Shown here one piece after another: positions 42,524 to 52,776 of a stretch of DNA of 64,000 bases (position 1 is its first letter; the number at the start of each line of letters is the position of its first letter). Both the position numbers and the translations under genes were made by a program. A model generated the notes under the pieces. That model saw only the letters and a program-made list of their open reading frames with translations, made no database searches and was not told the DNA's origin. The DNA comes from JADJLQ01 sp031417835 (GTDB lineage Bacteria > Bacteroidota > Bacteroidia > Chitinophagales > Saprospiraceae). The stretch is taken from assembly GCA_031417835.1 (NCBI GenBank), contig JANOWJ010000026.1, positions 1 through 64,000 on the forward strand. Reading direction: 5' to 3'.

Positions 42524-44380
42524 TTATAAATATCCCTGAGCTTGCAACGTAAATAGCTCGAAATACAAACCTTTATTGGCTAACAATTCTTCATGACTAC
42601 CGAGCTCTACAAACTGTCCTCTTTTTAAAACCAGGATCCGGTCCGCCATACGCACCGTACTAAAACGGTGCGAGATAATCACTGCGGTTTTGCCGGAGGT
42701 CAATTCTGAAAACCGCTTAAACACTTCATACTCCGCCCTGGCATCGAGGGATGCAGTGGGCTCATCAAGGATCACGATAGACGCATCGCGCATATAGGCT
42801 CGAGCCAACGCTATTTTTTGCCACTCACCTCCGCTCAGGTCTACACCATCGGCAAATCGTTTGCCCAACATTTGTTGATACTTAGCCGGTAGTTGCTGGA
42901 TGACCGTATCGGCCAGGCTGAGGTGTGCGGATGATATGATTTGTGCATCTTCATGAGCAGCTTCTATTTTGCCAATAGCAATATTTTCACCTGCCTTAAA
43001 ATTGAAGCGTACATAATCCTGGAAGATGACACCGATCATCCGGCGATAGGACTCCAAGGTGTATTTTTTAATATCGATATCATCCAGGTATATGGTGCCT
43101 TCGCTTGGATCATACATCCGGGCGATTAATTTGACCAATGTTGTTTTACCGCTGCCGTTTTCACCTACAAGAGCCATTTTTTCTCCGGAATGAATGGAAA
43201 AGCTAATATTTCGGATAGCCCAGTCCTCGGTACCCGGATATTTAAAACCTACCCGATCAAATCGAAGGCCTTTGATGATTTTCGTCGGCGCTATAATCGC
43301 ATCAACAGTATCTATGATCGTGGATTCAATGGCCAGAAAATCAAAATAATCTTGTAGATACAAAGCGGATTCGGTGATCCGCGTAAAGGTGGTTAATAAA
43401 TTTTGCAATTGATTTTGTAATCGATTAAAAGATCCGGATAAAAAAGTAAGATCGCCCAGCGAGAGAGATCCTTTGATCGTCCGGATTATAATCAAGACAT
43501 AGGCACTGTAATAGGCCAGCACACTGAGGACCTGAAGTAGAGTACCCCAGATCGTACGCCGGATGGCCAATGATTTATTGGCTATATAATAGTCACCAGC
43601 AATCCTGCTGAATCGTTCCGCCAAAAATTTATCAAGTCCAAAAACCTTCACTTCTTTTGCTGTCTCGACACTAGCCCCGATAAAGCGCAGATAATCTAAC
43701 TCTCGTCGTTGAGGAGTCCAACTTCGCACCAATGAATAACTATATCTCGAAAAATAAGCTTCACTGATGAAAGAAGGCAATACCGCTATGATCAATAACA
43801 ATATCAACCATGGTTCAAATACAATTAATCCAAATCCTAAAAACCCTATCGTGATCAAATCTTGTAGTTGACTCAAGACCATAGACATCAATACCACTCT
43901 GCCGGTGGTCTGGCGGCGAGCGCGCTCAAGCTTATCGTAAAACTCGGCATTTTCATAGAGGCTTAGGTCGATCGTAGCTGCTTTATTCATTAACTCTATC
44001 GACGAACTATTGCCATACAAATCACCGAGTAAAGAATCGGTGAGATTGATGAGTCGATTTAAAATCTCCGAACTGACTGCCAAAAAAAACTCGATGCCTA
44101 CCCACCACCAGAGTTGATTATAGTCAGTTTTGCCATTGATGCATAACATGATCTCGTCTATGATCAGCTTGCCTACATACAATTGGGCTAAGGGTATGGC
44201 TGATTTGATCAATCGCAATATGATATTGGCCAATGTCAGTGGCGGTGAGGTCTTCCAGATCATTTTAAAAAAAGGAAACAAGAGATTTAGCGACTTCAGG
44301 CTTTCTTTAAATCCTTTTTTTTGACTTCCTTCCAGTTCTGGGGGAAAACCATCTTTCATGGACTGCATAGGCATAGACAT
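42524..44380 (-). CDS. MsbA-like ABC exporter (membrane and ATPase domains fused)
   Basis: 618 residues: a six-helix ABC transmembrane domain at about 40-340, then an ATPase domain with Walker A ALVGENGSGKTTLVKLIA at about 400-416. The signature is VDLSGGEWQKIALARAYMRD and Walker B IVILDEPTASLDA, with H-switch VIISHRFSTV. The spacing is that of bacterial lipid/multidrug exporters of the MsbA/MdlB group. A role in lipid or glycolipid flipping is suggested by the neighbouring glycan genes, but multidrug export or peptide export is possible. It lies 244 bases after the Wzm/Wzt-like pair on the same strand, so it may be transcribed separately. Confidence 0.88.
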   Translation of the reverse strand: MSMPMQSMKDGFPPELEGSQKKGFKESLKSLNLLFPFFKMIWKTSPPLTLANIILRLIKSAIPLAQLYVGKLIIDEIMLCINGKTDYNQLWWWVGIEFFLAVSSEILNRLINLTDSLLGDLYGNSSSIELMNKAATIDLSLYENAEFYDKLERARRQTTGRVVLMSMVLSQLQDLITIGFLGFGLIVFEPWLILLLIIAVLPSFISEAYFSRYSYSLVRSWTPQRRELDYLRFIGASVETAKEVKVFGLDKFLAERFSRIAGDYYIANKSLAIRRTIWGTLLQVLSVLAYYSAYVLIIIRTIKGSLSLGDLTFLSGSFNRLQNQLQNLLTTFTRITESALYLQDYFDFLAIESTIIDTVDAIIAPTKIIKGLRFDRVGFKYPGTEDWAIRNISFSIHSGEKMALVGENGSGKTTLVKLIARMYDPSEGTIYLDDIDIKKYTLESYRRMIGVIFQDYVRFNFKAGENIAIGKIEAAHEDAQIISSAHLSLADTVIQQLPAKYQQMLGKRFADGVDLSGGEWQKIALARAYMRDASIVILDEPTASLDARAEYEVFKRFSELTSGKTAVIISHRFSTVRMADRILVLKRGQFVELGSHEELLANKGLYFELFTLQAQGYL

Positions 44381-44965
44381 TGGGCAAAGATAGAGTAATG
44401 TAATGGCTTAGCAAGACGCTGCTACCCCGGGACAGAGAGCATGGAGTAGTGAAAAGAATAGATGTTTTTATATACTTCGGCTAAAGTACATTGAACATCA
44501 TAGTTACATCCATGATGAATCACCAATCATCATTGGAAAGCAAACCAAGCAGTTGTGTGATGGCTTATGGACAGTCGATCTCCGCTAATCTCATTGAAGT
44601 ATTAAAACTTAGCGAGTCTAAGTTTTTGAAATCACCATATCCTTCTGCAAATGAATTTTCATCCTTTTTAAAGGCTACTTGCCTCGTCGATTGAATTCCT
44701 TCAGACATCTTATTAGCGGATTACCTCAACGTACTTAAAGCCCCATGTAGGGAAATCAGCCATCCAGAAAGAAAAAGACCTGCGTCATGGCTAAAGCGGG
44801 GTATCAGGACAGCGATAACCCCAGCCTTAAGGCTGGGGTTATGCAAGAATGCAGTTCACTTGGCTTTAGCCTTGAACCAATTTCAGCCACACACCTAAAA
44901 AACACATTGAGGATTTTATCTAGGATTACATGTATTTTTGAATTCAAGTCAATAAAATTCAAATT
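44381..44965. other. Intergenic stretch with a perfect 28-base palindrome and a promoter-like box
   Basis: ATAACCCCAGCCTT (44815-44828) is followed immediately by its exact inverse complement (44829-44842), a loop-less palindrome. TATTTTTG at 44933-44940 matches the -7 box and lies 25 bases before the hicB start, with TTGA at 44907-44910. Between 44381 and 44800 no real gene is apparent. Confidence 0.4.
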
Positions 44966-45178
44966 ATGGCTAAAAGGGCATATCATATAATCGTTGAGGA
45001 AGGTATAGATGGCTACCTTATATCGTCTGTTATAGAATTACCAGGCTGTCATACTCAAGCAAAAACCTATGACCATCTGATGCGTCGTACCCGTGAAGCG
45101 ATAGAATTATATTTAGATGTTGACAAATCAAAAAGAAATACAAATCAATTTGTTAGTTTACAACAATTGACTTTGTGA
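44966..45178 (+). CDS. HicB-like antitoxin, without a HicA partner
   Basis: A 70-residue protein of the HicB/UPF0150 group: YHIIVEEGIDGYLISSVIELPGCHTQAKTYDHLMRRTREAIELYLD covers the entire partial ribonuclease-H-like fold. In functional modules it is paired with a about 60-80 residue HicA ribonuclease. No HicA is encoded within 300 bases on either side, and what follows (from 45179) stops after about ten codons. It is therefore an orphan, either a remnant or an independent regulator. It ends 205 bases before the BNR-protein gene. Confidence 0.78.
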   Translation: MAKRAYHIIVEEGIDGYLISSVIELPGCHTQAKTYDHLMRRTREAIELYLDVDKSKRNTNQFVSLQQLTL

Positions 45179-45383
45179 AAGATCTTAGTTTCCCCTTCTC
45201 TGCTTAAAATCATCTTTATTCTGAAGCTTCAGATAAGATAATAATAGTTGCAAAAAAAACAACTACTCGTACAATCCAAGTCATACAATTGGAACCTGTA
45301 TTTTCAAAAACATACCATCCAACGGAGAACCTATGTTTTATCTAAAATGAATTACTTTAGATCCTCATTCTTAATCGTACAAC

Positions 45384-48300
45384 ATGAAAAGACTCCTGTT
45401 ATGTATTGCCTTGCTGATTTTTAGTCATGGCATCACTTTTACTCAAAGTGATAGTTCCATCCTTTCGCCAAAATTTTATGACCAACTAAAATGGCGCAAT
45501 ATAGGGCCACAACGCGGTGGGCGGTCGCTTGGCTGTACAGGTACTCCCGGCAGACCCCTTGAATATTATTTTGGGGCTACGGGCGGTGGATTGTGGAAGA
45601 CTACAGACGGTGGCCAAAATTGGGCTGCAGTCACGGACGGGCAAGTGACAAGCTCCTCAGTAGGTGCGGTGGCCGTAGCAGAGACTAATCCTGATATCGT
45701 ATATATAGGTATGGGCGAAACCCAACTGCGTGGTTCGATCACACAAGGTGATGGAGTCTATAAATCTATCGATGGCGGTAAATCGTGGCGACATGTCGGA
45801 TTGCATGAAACCCAAGCCATAGCTCGGGTGCGCATACATCCTACCAATCCTGATATTGTATACGTAGCCGCGTTGGGCCATCCTTATGGAGACAATGAAG
45901 AGCGCGGGGTGTTTCGCAGCACCGATGGTGGCAATACCTGGAAAAAAATATTGTATGTAGACGCCAAAACCGGTGGTGCAGATCTCACTATAGATAGGCA
46001 AAATCCCAGGATCATCTATGCTACGACCTGGCAAGTATACCGTAAAGCATGGAAAATGTGGGGTGGGGGCCCGGGATGTAAACTTTGGAAATCGTTGGAT
46101 GGTGGCGATACTTGGCTTGACTTAAGTAAAAATCCAGGTATGCCTGCCGAGCCTCTAGGTAAAATAGGAATTACCGTGTCACCGGCTGATAATAATAGAC
46201 TGTATGCGATCGTCGAAGCCAATGAGGGTGGTGTATTTAGATCCGACGATGCCGGATGGACCTGGAAAAAAGTAAATGACGAACGCAAACTGCGCCAACG
46301 CGCTTTTTATTATACCCGTCTGGTGGCTGATCCGTGGGATAAAAACATTGTATACGGATTGAATGTAGACTTTTTTAAATCTATCGATGGTGGGCTTACC
46401 TTTAAAAATATAAGTACCATGCATGGGGATCATCATGATCTATGGATAGACCCCAATAATCCACAACGAATGATATTATCGGACGATGGCGGTGGTGTCG
46501 TGAGTACCAATGGCGGAAAGACCTGGACAGAGCAAGATTATATCACGACCCAACTTTATCATGTCATGACCACCAGCGATGTACCGTATCATGTGGCGGG
46601 AGCGCAACAAGACAACAGCACAGTAGCAGTGCCGAGTGAAGGCTGGCGTCATATGCAAGCAGGAGGGCCTGGTCATGGCTGGTACTATGGTGTAGGAGGA
46701 GGTGAGAGTGGCTGGATCACACAACATCCTATCCAAAAAGATGTCTTCTATGCGGGTAGTCAGGGCGCCCTGCTCACCCGATATGATCGCAGCAATGGTC
46801 AGATCAGAGACATTCAGGTATATCCAAGATTTTTTAGTGGTGAGCCTGCTGCTTCCTTACCCGAACGATGGCAATGGACTTATCCTATTATGTTCTCACC
46901 AAAGGAAGCCAACATCATGTATACGTGTTCACAACATCTATGGAAGACCATCGATGATGGTCAAAGCTGGGAGAAAATAAGTCCAGATCTTACCTATGCT
47001 GATCCCGAGACACTCGGACCCACCGGAGGTGTCATCACCAAAGACATGAATGGTCCGGAGATCTATGCGACTATCTTTGCGCTAGCTCCATCCAATCACG
47101 ATGTCAACACGATATGGACAGGATCAGATGATGGCAAAGTACATATCACCCGTGATGGCGGCAAGAATTGGACCGATATCACGCCAAAAGATTTACCTAA
47201 GTTTTCAAGAATTGAGATCATAGATGAATCCAAGTTTACACCAGGTACCGCTTATCTGGCAGCCAATCGATATCAAGTCGATGATAGAGCTCCGTATGTA
47301 TATCGCACCAGGGATTACGGTAAGACTTGGACCAAAATCATTCAAGGCATATCCAAGGGACATTTTGCCAGAGCGGTCAGAGAAGATGCCGTGCAAAAAA
47401 ATTTATTATTTTTAGGTACCGAGCATGGCGCATACTTTTCTGTCAATGCTGGAGATCGATGGCAAAGCTTACAATCCAACCTTCCTAATACGCCTGTGCG
47501 GGATCTGGTTATAAAAGATAACGATGTCGTATTAGGTACTCATGGCCGGGGCTTTTGGATCATGGATGATATCCAACCTCTGCGACAATGGACCAATGCC
47601 CAGTCAACCAACGAAATCAAGCTGTACAAACCGGCAGATGCCATACGATCTGTATTCAATGCAGAGTTTCAATATTATTTACCTGCAGCATTAGATACGG
47701 TATATATCGATATCCTGGATGAACGTGGAAGTTTGATACAAACGTATACAGGTGTCAAAGCAATAAAAAAAGATGAAACTATTGAAGATGATTGGTTTGG
47801 CCCGCCGCCGCCACCTGCTCCCACCACTGTCGCTGGTCTAAATAAATTTAGTTGGAATCTTTTATACCCCGGAGCAAAAGTATTCGATGGTATCATCATA
47901 TGGGGTGCCCAGATGACCCGTGGACCCAAAGCCCCAATCGGTAAATACCAGGTAAGGCTCCGTGCAGATGGTAAATCCTTCACTCAACCGTTTGAAATAA
48001 AAATGAATCCCAATCTCAAAGGCGTCACAGAAGCAGATATCAAATCTACTTTTGAAATGGCCTCCCGGATCAGAGACAAAGAAACCGAAGCCAATGAAGC
48101 CGTAATCCTTATCCGAGATATAAAAACAAAGCTTGAATCCGCTATGAAGACTACTCATGATGATATGCTAAAATCAAAATCCGAATCTATCATTAAAAAC
48201 ATGACAGCCATAGAGGAAGAACTGTATCAGACCAAAAATCGCAGCGGCCAGGACCCACTCAATTTTCCGATCAAACTGAATAATCGAATCGCTGCTCTAC

Positions 48301-48488
48301 GGCGAAGTCTGGAGACCGGAGAAGGCAAACCCACGGCCGGAGTCGGAAAAGTATTTGATGAACTATCCAAAGAGTTAGCTGTACTTCAAACAAAATTAGA
48401 TCAAGTACTTCAAGCCGAAGCGCCTGCTATCAATAAGATATTGGAAGAGAAGGGGATTAAGGCGATTTATGTGAAGGCAAGGCCGTAG
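45384..48488 (+). CDS. Exported BNR/sortilin-like beta-propeller protein
   Basis: 1034 residues with signal peptide (LLLCIALLIFSHGITFTQS). The body is made of BNR/Asp-box propeller repeats of the type S-x-D-G-G-x-T-W: TTDGGQNWAAV, KSIDGGKSWRHV, RSTDGGNTWKKI, KSLDGGDTWLDL and RSDDAGWTWKKV, with more up to about residue 690. A C-terminal helical region of about 200 residues follows (from about 820). It matches the large secreted WD40/YVTN/BNR (VPS10-like) proteins common in Bacteroidota and Acidobacteria. Enzymatic function is not proven for these; binding or glycosidase roles are suggested by propeller shape. The 3' end was copied to about 60590. No C-terminal sorting domain is seen. Confidence 0.85.
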   Translation: MKRLLLCIALLIFSHGITFTQSDSSILSPKFYDQLKWRNIGPQRGGRSLGCTGTPGRPLEYYFGATGGGLWKTTDGGQNWAAVTDGQVTSSSVGAVAVAETNPDIVYIGMGETQLRGSITQGDGVYKSIDGGKSWRHVGLHETQAIARVRIHPTNPDIVYVAALGHPYGDNEERGVFRSTDGGNTWKKILYVDAKTGGADLTIDRQNPRIIYATTWQVYRKAWKMWGGGPGCKLWKSLDGGDTWLDLSKNPGMPAEPLGKIGITVSPADNNRLYAIVEANEGGVFRSDDAGWTWKKVNDERKLRQRAFYYTRLVADPWDKNIVYGLNVDFFKSIDGGLTFKNISTMHGDHHDLWIDPNNPQRMILSDDGGGVVSTNGGKTWTEQDYITTQLYHVMTTSDVPYHVAGAQQDNSTVAVPSEGWRHMQAGGPGHGWYYGVGGGESGWITQHPIQKDVFYAGSQGALLTRYDRSNGQIRDIQVYPRFFSGEPAASLPERWQWTYPIMFSPKEANIMYTCSQHLWKTIDDGQSWEKISPDLTYADPETLGPTGGVITKDMNGPEIYATIFALAPSNHDVNTIWTGSDDGKVHITRDGGKNWTDITPKDLPKFSRIEIIDESKFTPGTAYLAANRYQVDDRAPYVYRTRDYGKTWTKIIQGISKGHFARAVREDAVQKNLLFLGTEHGAYFSVNAGDRWQSLQSNLPNTPVRDLVIKDNDVVLGTHGRGFWIMDDIQPLRQWTNAQSTNEIKLYKPADAIRSVFNAEFQYYLPAALDTVYIDILDERGSLIQTYTGVKAIKKDETIEDDWFGPPPPPAPTTVAGLNKFSWNLLYPGAKVFDGIIIWGAQMTRGPKAPIGKYQVRLRADGKSFTQPFEIKMNPNLKGVTEADIKSTFEMASRIRDKETEANEAVILIRDIKTKLESAMKTTHDDMLKSKSESIIKNMTAIEEELYQTKNRSGQDPLNFPIKLNNRIAALRRSLETGEGKPTAGVGKVFDELSKELAVLQTKLDQVLQAEAPAINKILEEKGIKAIYVKARP

Positions 48489-48539
48489 GGGGAATGACAT
48501 GATATGCTTTGCAACATAAGTTCTCCTTATGATAAACGA

Positions 48540-51500
48540 ACCAGGTGCGGTTTTGTGCCTACGACACAAGAGAACACTTCATAAGAGTGTTTACCAAGAT
48601 GATATGCCTAGCGGCATAAGTAGCAAGTGGAATAAAAACACCTTAGGACTTCTTCATAAGGGTGTTAAGTGGTAAGTTGAACGAAAACACCGCAAAACTT
48701 TGTTAATAACGAAACACACTTTTAAATCCGTTAGGATTTTGATGTTGGTAAAATGCCAGAAAGGGTTTGGGCCCTTGTGCCGTAGGTACAAGATGTATGC
48801 GCAACAAAAGAGAACTAAAATGCTTCATAGTTGCTAGGACCAGATTAAACTTTCGTTTAAATCCGTTAGGATTTTGATGTTGGTAAAAAAACAGAAAACT
48901 CATGGGCGTTGTGCCGTATGGCACAATATAAATGATATAAAGAACTGAAAAGAACCTGATGTAGTTTTGTGCCTACGACACAAGTGAACACTTCGTAAGA
49001 GTCTTTTACCAAGATGATATGCCTAGCGGCATAATTGGTAAGTGGAATAAAAACACCTCAGGACTTAGGGTTCTATTGGAACACGCTTATAAATCCGTTA
49101 GGATTTTGATGTTGGTAAAAAAACAGTAAGAGCATAGGCCCTTGTGCCATAGGTACAATATGAATGCAAAACACAAGAGAACTAAGTAGTTTAATCGCTG
49201 CTTGAGTAAAAGCCAAAGAACCCTACTGCGGTTTTGTGCCTACGGCACAAGAGAACACTGCATAAGAGTTTTTACCAAGATGATATGCCTAGTGGCATAT
49301 GATGAAGGAGAACACCTCTGCGCTTTGAGTAACTTTGAGCCCAAACACTCCGCTGACTTTTACCAACGCAAAGTGTCATTACCTAATCTTTCGTTTAAAT
49401 CCGTTAGGATTTTGATGTCGGTAAACCAGAAACCACATGGGCCTTTGTGCCGTTAGGTACAATATGTATGCACAACCCAAGAAAACTAAGCAGCTTAACT
49501 GCTACTTGAGTAAAAGCCAAAGAACCCTATTGCGGTTTTGTGCCTACAGCACAATAGAACACTTCCGAGCTGTTTTTACCAAGAGGATATGCCTAGCGGC
49601 ATAAGTTGGACCACAACGCCTCAGAATTTTGGTAACTTTAATCGCAAACACATTGTCAACTTTTTACCAACGTAAAAGATCAAACGAAACGCTTCGTTTA
49701 AATCCGTTAGGATTTTGATGTCTGTAAAATGCCAGAAAGGGTTTGGGCCCTTGTGCCGTAGGTACAGGATGTATGCGCAACACAAGAAAACTAAATGCTT
49801 CATAGCTGCTAGGACCAGATTAAACTTTCGTTTAAATCCGTTAGGATTTTGATGTTGGTAAACCAGAAACTACATGGGCCTTTGTGCCGTTAGGTACAAT
49901 ATGTATGGTATACAAAACCGCCTCTGTTATTCGGGGTCATACTCCACTGGTTTAAAAATATACGTTTCATTATAATCCACTTCAAACTTTTGAAGCAGCT
50001 CCAAATACTCTTTCGTAAAAGTTTTCTGCTTATGGTGTTGCTCTTGGTTTTGAATATATTTTATCACACGATCTACATGTGACTTGCTATATGAAAAAGC
50101 TCCGTATCCTTCCTGCCAAGAAAATTTTCCCCGTACAAAACCTTTAGCCTTTATCCATTTAGAAGAATCACCTTTAATGTCCTGCATCAAATCGGATAAA
50201 GACTGGGTAGGCCGGAAGCCGAATAAAACGTGAATGTGGTCCGGCATTCCGTTTATCGCTAAAACTTTATGATTATGGTTTTGAATAATCCCTGTGATGT
50301 ATTTATATAATTCCTCTTTCCATGATTTATGAATGATACAAGCTCTGTTTTGCACAACAAAAACGGATTGAACGTGAATTTGAGTGTAAGTGTTCGCCAT
50401 TTTTTTAGTTACGTTGATTAAATATAAATAAATGATTTGTTTTAAACACGGTAAGTTTTGTGAACTTCGTTTATACACTCTAGCCAAAAAATTTGGCACC
50501 TCTTTATCCGGAGTTACATGAGTTTTAATTTTTACCTTTTTTTGAGAGGTGCCTGTTTTAAAAGAACAGAAAAACCATGGGCCAGCCGTAGGGCACAAAA
50601 GGATTGCAAACAGAATCATTACTGCGGTTTTGTGCTACGACACAATAGAACGCTCCCGGGTTGGTTTTACCAAGATGATATGCCTAGCATCATAGGTGGA
50701 ATGAAAAACCTAAGTTCTTTTGTCACTTTAAAAGCAAACGCACAGCAGACTTTTTACCAACGTAAAGAGCAAAACAAATCGGCCTATTAAATACATTAGG
50801 ATTTTAAAGTCGGTAAAAAACCAGTAAAGGCGTGGGTCTTTGTGCCGTAGGTACAATATGTATGCATAACAGAAGAACTACGTAGTTTAATGGCTGCTTG
50901 AGTAAAAGCCATAGACCTTACCGCGGTTTTGTGCCTACGACACAAGAGAACACTTCTGAGTTGTCTTTACCAAGATGATATGCCTAGCGGCATAAGTGGT
51001 ATGTGGAATAAAAACACCTCAGGACTTAGGGTTTTAACGAACCTCGCCCATAAATCCGTTAGGATTTTGATGTCGGTAAAAGACCAGAAAGGGTTTGGGC
51101 CCTTGTGCCGTAGGTACAAGATGGATGCACAACATAAGAAAACAAAGAAGCTTAACTGCTGCTTGAGTAAAAGCCAAAGAACCTTACCGCGGTTTTGTGC
51201 CTACGACACAAGAGAACACCAGAAGCTTGTTTTTACCAAAATGATATGCCTAGTGGCATATGATGAAGGAGAACACCTCAGCGCTTTGAGTAACTTTGAT
51301 CCCAAATACACTGCTGACTTTTACCAACGCAAAGTGTCATTAACGAATCTGTAGTTTAAATCCGTTAGGATTTTGTTGTCGGTAAAAAAACCAATAAGAG
51401 CATAGGCCTTTGTGCCGTAGGTACAATATATATGCACAACACAAGAGAACTAAGTAGTTTAATGGCTGCTAAGGCAAGAGCAAAACGCCCGTTTAAATCC

Positions 51501-51720
51501 GTTAGGATTTTTGATGTCGGTAAAAAGCTAGAAAGGGTTTGGGCCCTTGTGCCGTAGGTACAAGATGTATGTGCAACAAAAGAGAACTAAAATGCTTCAT
51601 AGCTGCTAGGACAAGATTAAACTTTCGCTTATAAATCCGTTAGAATTTTGATGTCGGTAAACCAGAAACCACATGGGCCTTTGTGCTGTTAGGTACAATA
51701 TGTATGCAAAACACAAGAAA
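48540..51720. repeat. REPIN-like array of inverted palindromic repeats
   Basis: About 7 copies of a P unit and 11 of a Q unit. P: TTGTGCCTACGACACAA hairpin (e.g. 48553-48569), about 20 bases, TTTACCAAGATGA, then TATGCCTAGCGGCATA hairpin (48603-48618). Q: AAATCCGTTAGGATTT hairpin (48724-48739), GATGTTGGTAAA, about 22 bases, then TTGTGCCGTAGGTACAA hairpin (48775-48791). Q is P in inverse: both have a TTGTGCC hairpin, then a TTTACCAA(C/G)AT(C/G) core, then another short hairpin. Frames in the array are artefacts. One further pair lies at 55060-55230 and a lone Q at about 55540-55610. The array surrounds the transposase gene at 49927-50400. Confidence 0.85.
49927..50400 (-). CDS. IS200-like (RAYT-type, Y1) transposase
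   Basis: A 157-residue Y1 HUH nuclease. The start at 50400 (MANTYTQIHVQSVFVVQ) is chosen because the longer frame runs into repeat DNA. Catalytic parts: the HUH motif DHIHVLFGFRPTQSL at about 66-80, and the single Tyr expected in the GYGAFSYSKSHVDRVIKYIQNQEQHH helix at about 110-135. Such enzymes mobilise hairpin-ended DNA, and when single and flanked by palindromic repeats are termed RAYTs. Here repeats lie directly on both sides (Q copy at 49827-49907, P copy at 50622-50705). No tnpB or other IS gene is present. Confidence 0.85.
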   Translation of the reverse strand: MANTYTQIHVQSVFVVQNRACIIHKSWKEELYKYITGIIQNHNHKVLAINGMPDHIHVLFGFRPTQSLSDLMQDIKGDSSKWIKAKGFVRGKFSWQEGYGAFSYSKSHVDRVIKYIQNQEQHHKQKTFTKEYLELLQKFEVDYNETYIFKPVEYDPE

Positions 51721-51830
51721 ACAACGTAGTTTAATAGCTGCTTGGGGGGAAGTAATATGCTGTTCAATAAGGGATCGTTTAGATGCGGTGTATACGGATT
51801 ACCAGAGCTTCATTATACTATTTTCTAATC

Positions 51831-52763
51831 TTATATTATATGCGTATTCGTATTGGACAATCGCTTCATAATTTTACCCGTTGCTTTTATTTGTAGCGGG
51901 CCAATTCCACAACAACCCCCAATCATGTCAGCGCCTAGATCCAGCCATTCCTTTACCATTAATTCGCAAGAGGATACATCCGATAGACCCGACCATGTTT
52001 TGCGTTCTGCATTGTAGACTGCTCCTGAATTAGGATATACGACTATTTTTTTATCTCCTGATTTTATTTTGATTGATTTTATTAATTCTGAAATGTATTG
52101 TGGCGCAGTACAGTTTACTCCAATAGCAAATATCGTAGGATGATTGGCAAAAAAGGAAGCGCATTTTTCAATAGGCGTCCCGTCACTGGTATGTTTACCG
52201 TCTTTGCAAGAAAAAGATATCCAGGCGGGCTTTTTTATACTTTTTAAAATTTCCGATAAAACTAGAGCTTCCTGAAAACCAGGAATAGTCTCACAAGCGA
52301 GCATGTCGGCAGATGAATTATCCAATAAATTAATTCTATACTCGTGAAAGTCATGGAGTTCCTGATCTGAAATAGTGTAATCACCCCGATATTCCGAACC
52401 ATCTGCCAGGTAGGCTCCATAGGGACCTATGCTGGCAGCGATCAATGCCTTTGGTCCGTGTGGATGTGATGCCATGAAACGACTTCTTGCTTCTTCAGCT
52501 AGCTGAACCGATTTCAGGATCAATGCGCTGGCCGAAGGCCGATCATAACCGATAGCCATAAATCCCGGCAGGGTAGCTTGGTAACTAGAAGTAATGATAC
52601 ATCGAGCACCTGCTTCAAGATAGGCCAGATGGGCAAGAATGATAGCTTCTGGGTTTGATTCTAACACCTTGGCGCTCCATAATTTTTGATTGAGATCACA
52701 CCCTTGTCTTTCCAATTCATTAGAAAGGCCACCATCTAACAGTAGGGGATAGTGAATAGTCAT
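51831..52763 (-). CDS. mmuM: Homocysteine S-methyltransferase
   Basis: A 310-residue zinc enzyme that methylates homocysteine to methionine with S-methylmethionine or S-adenosylmethionine. Seen: LLDGGLSNELERQGCDL at the start, TSSYQAT, ASIGPYGAYLADGSEYRG, LACETIPGFQEA, FAIGVNCTAP (first zinc Cys) and IGGCCGIGP (the paired Cys) at about 287-295. The length is right for the stand-alone MmuM type rather than MetH. It lies immediately after the repeat array. The 3' part borders the repeat region, and the product is complete (stop at 51831). Confidence 0.92.
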   Translation of the reverse strand: MTIHYPLLLDGGLSNELERQGCDLNQKLWSAKVLESNPEAIILAHLAYLEAGARCIITSSYQATLPGFMAIGYDRPSASALILKSVQLAEEARSRFMASHPHGPKALIAASIGPYGAYLADGSEYRGDYTISDQELHDFHEYRINLLDNSSADMLACETIPGFQEALVLSEILKSIKKPAWISFSCKDGKHTSDGTPIEKCASFFANHPTIFAIGVNCTAPQYISELIKSIKIKSGDKKIVVYPNSGAVYNAERKTWSGLSDVSSCELMVKEWLDLGADMIGGCCGIGPLQIKATGKIMKRLSNTNTHII

Positions 52764-52776
52764 TGATCAAGTGAAA

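Noticed and set aside
45175..45207. GTG frame after hicB starting V-K-D-L-S, possibly a HicA
   Set aside because: It stops after ten codons and the following DNA does not continue a HicA-like sequence in any frame.
45657..46034. A 125-codon frame on the minus strand
   Set aside because: It is antisense to the BNR-repeat gene and has the periodic composition of that gene's repeats.
50929..51354. A 141-codon frame in the repeat array
   Set aside because: The same peptide words recur in other array copies in different frames. It is produced by the repeats and has no domain.
48540..51720. Regularly repeated short sequences that could be a CRISPR array
   Set aside because: Repeats are palindromic units in both orientations with variable spacing and conserved spacers, and no cas genes are present. 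The embedded transposase fits a REP/RAYT array.
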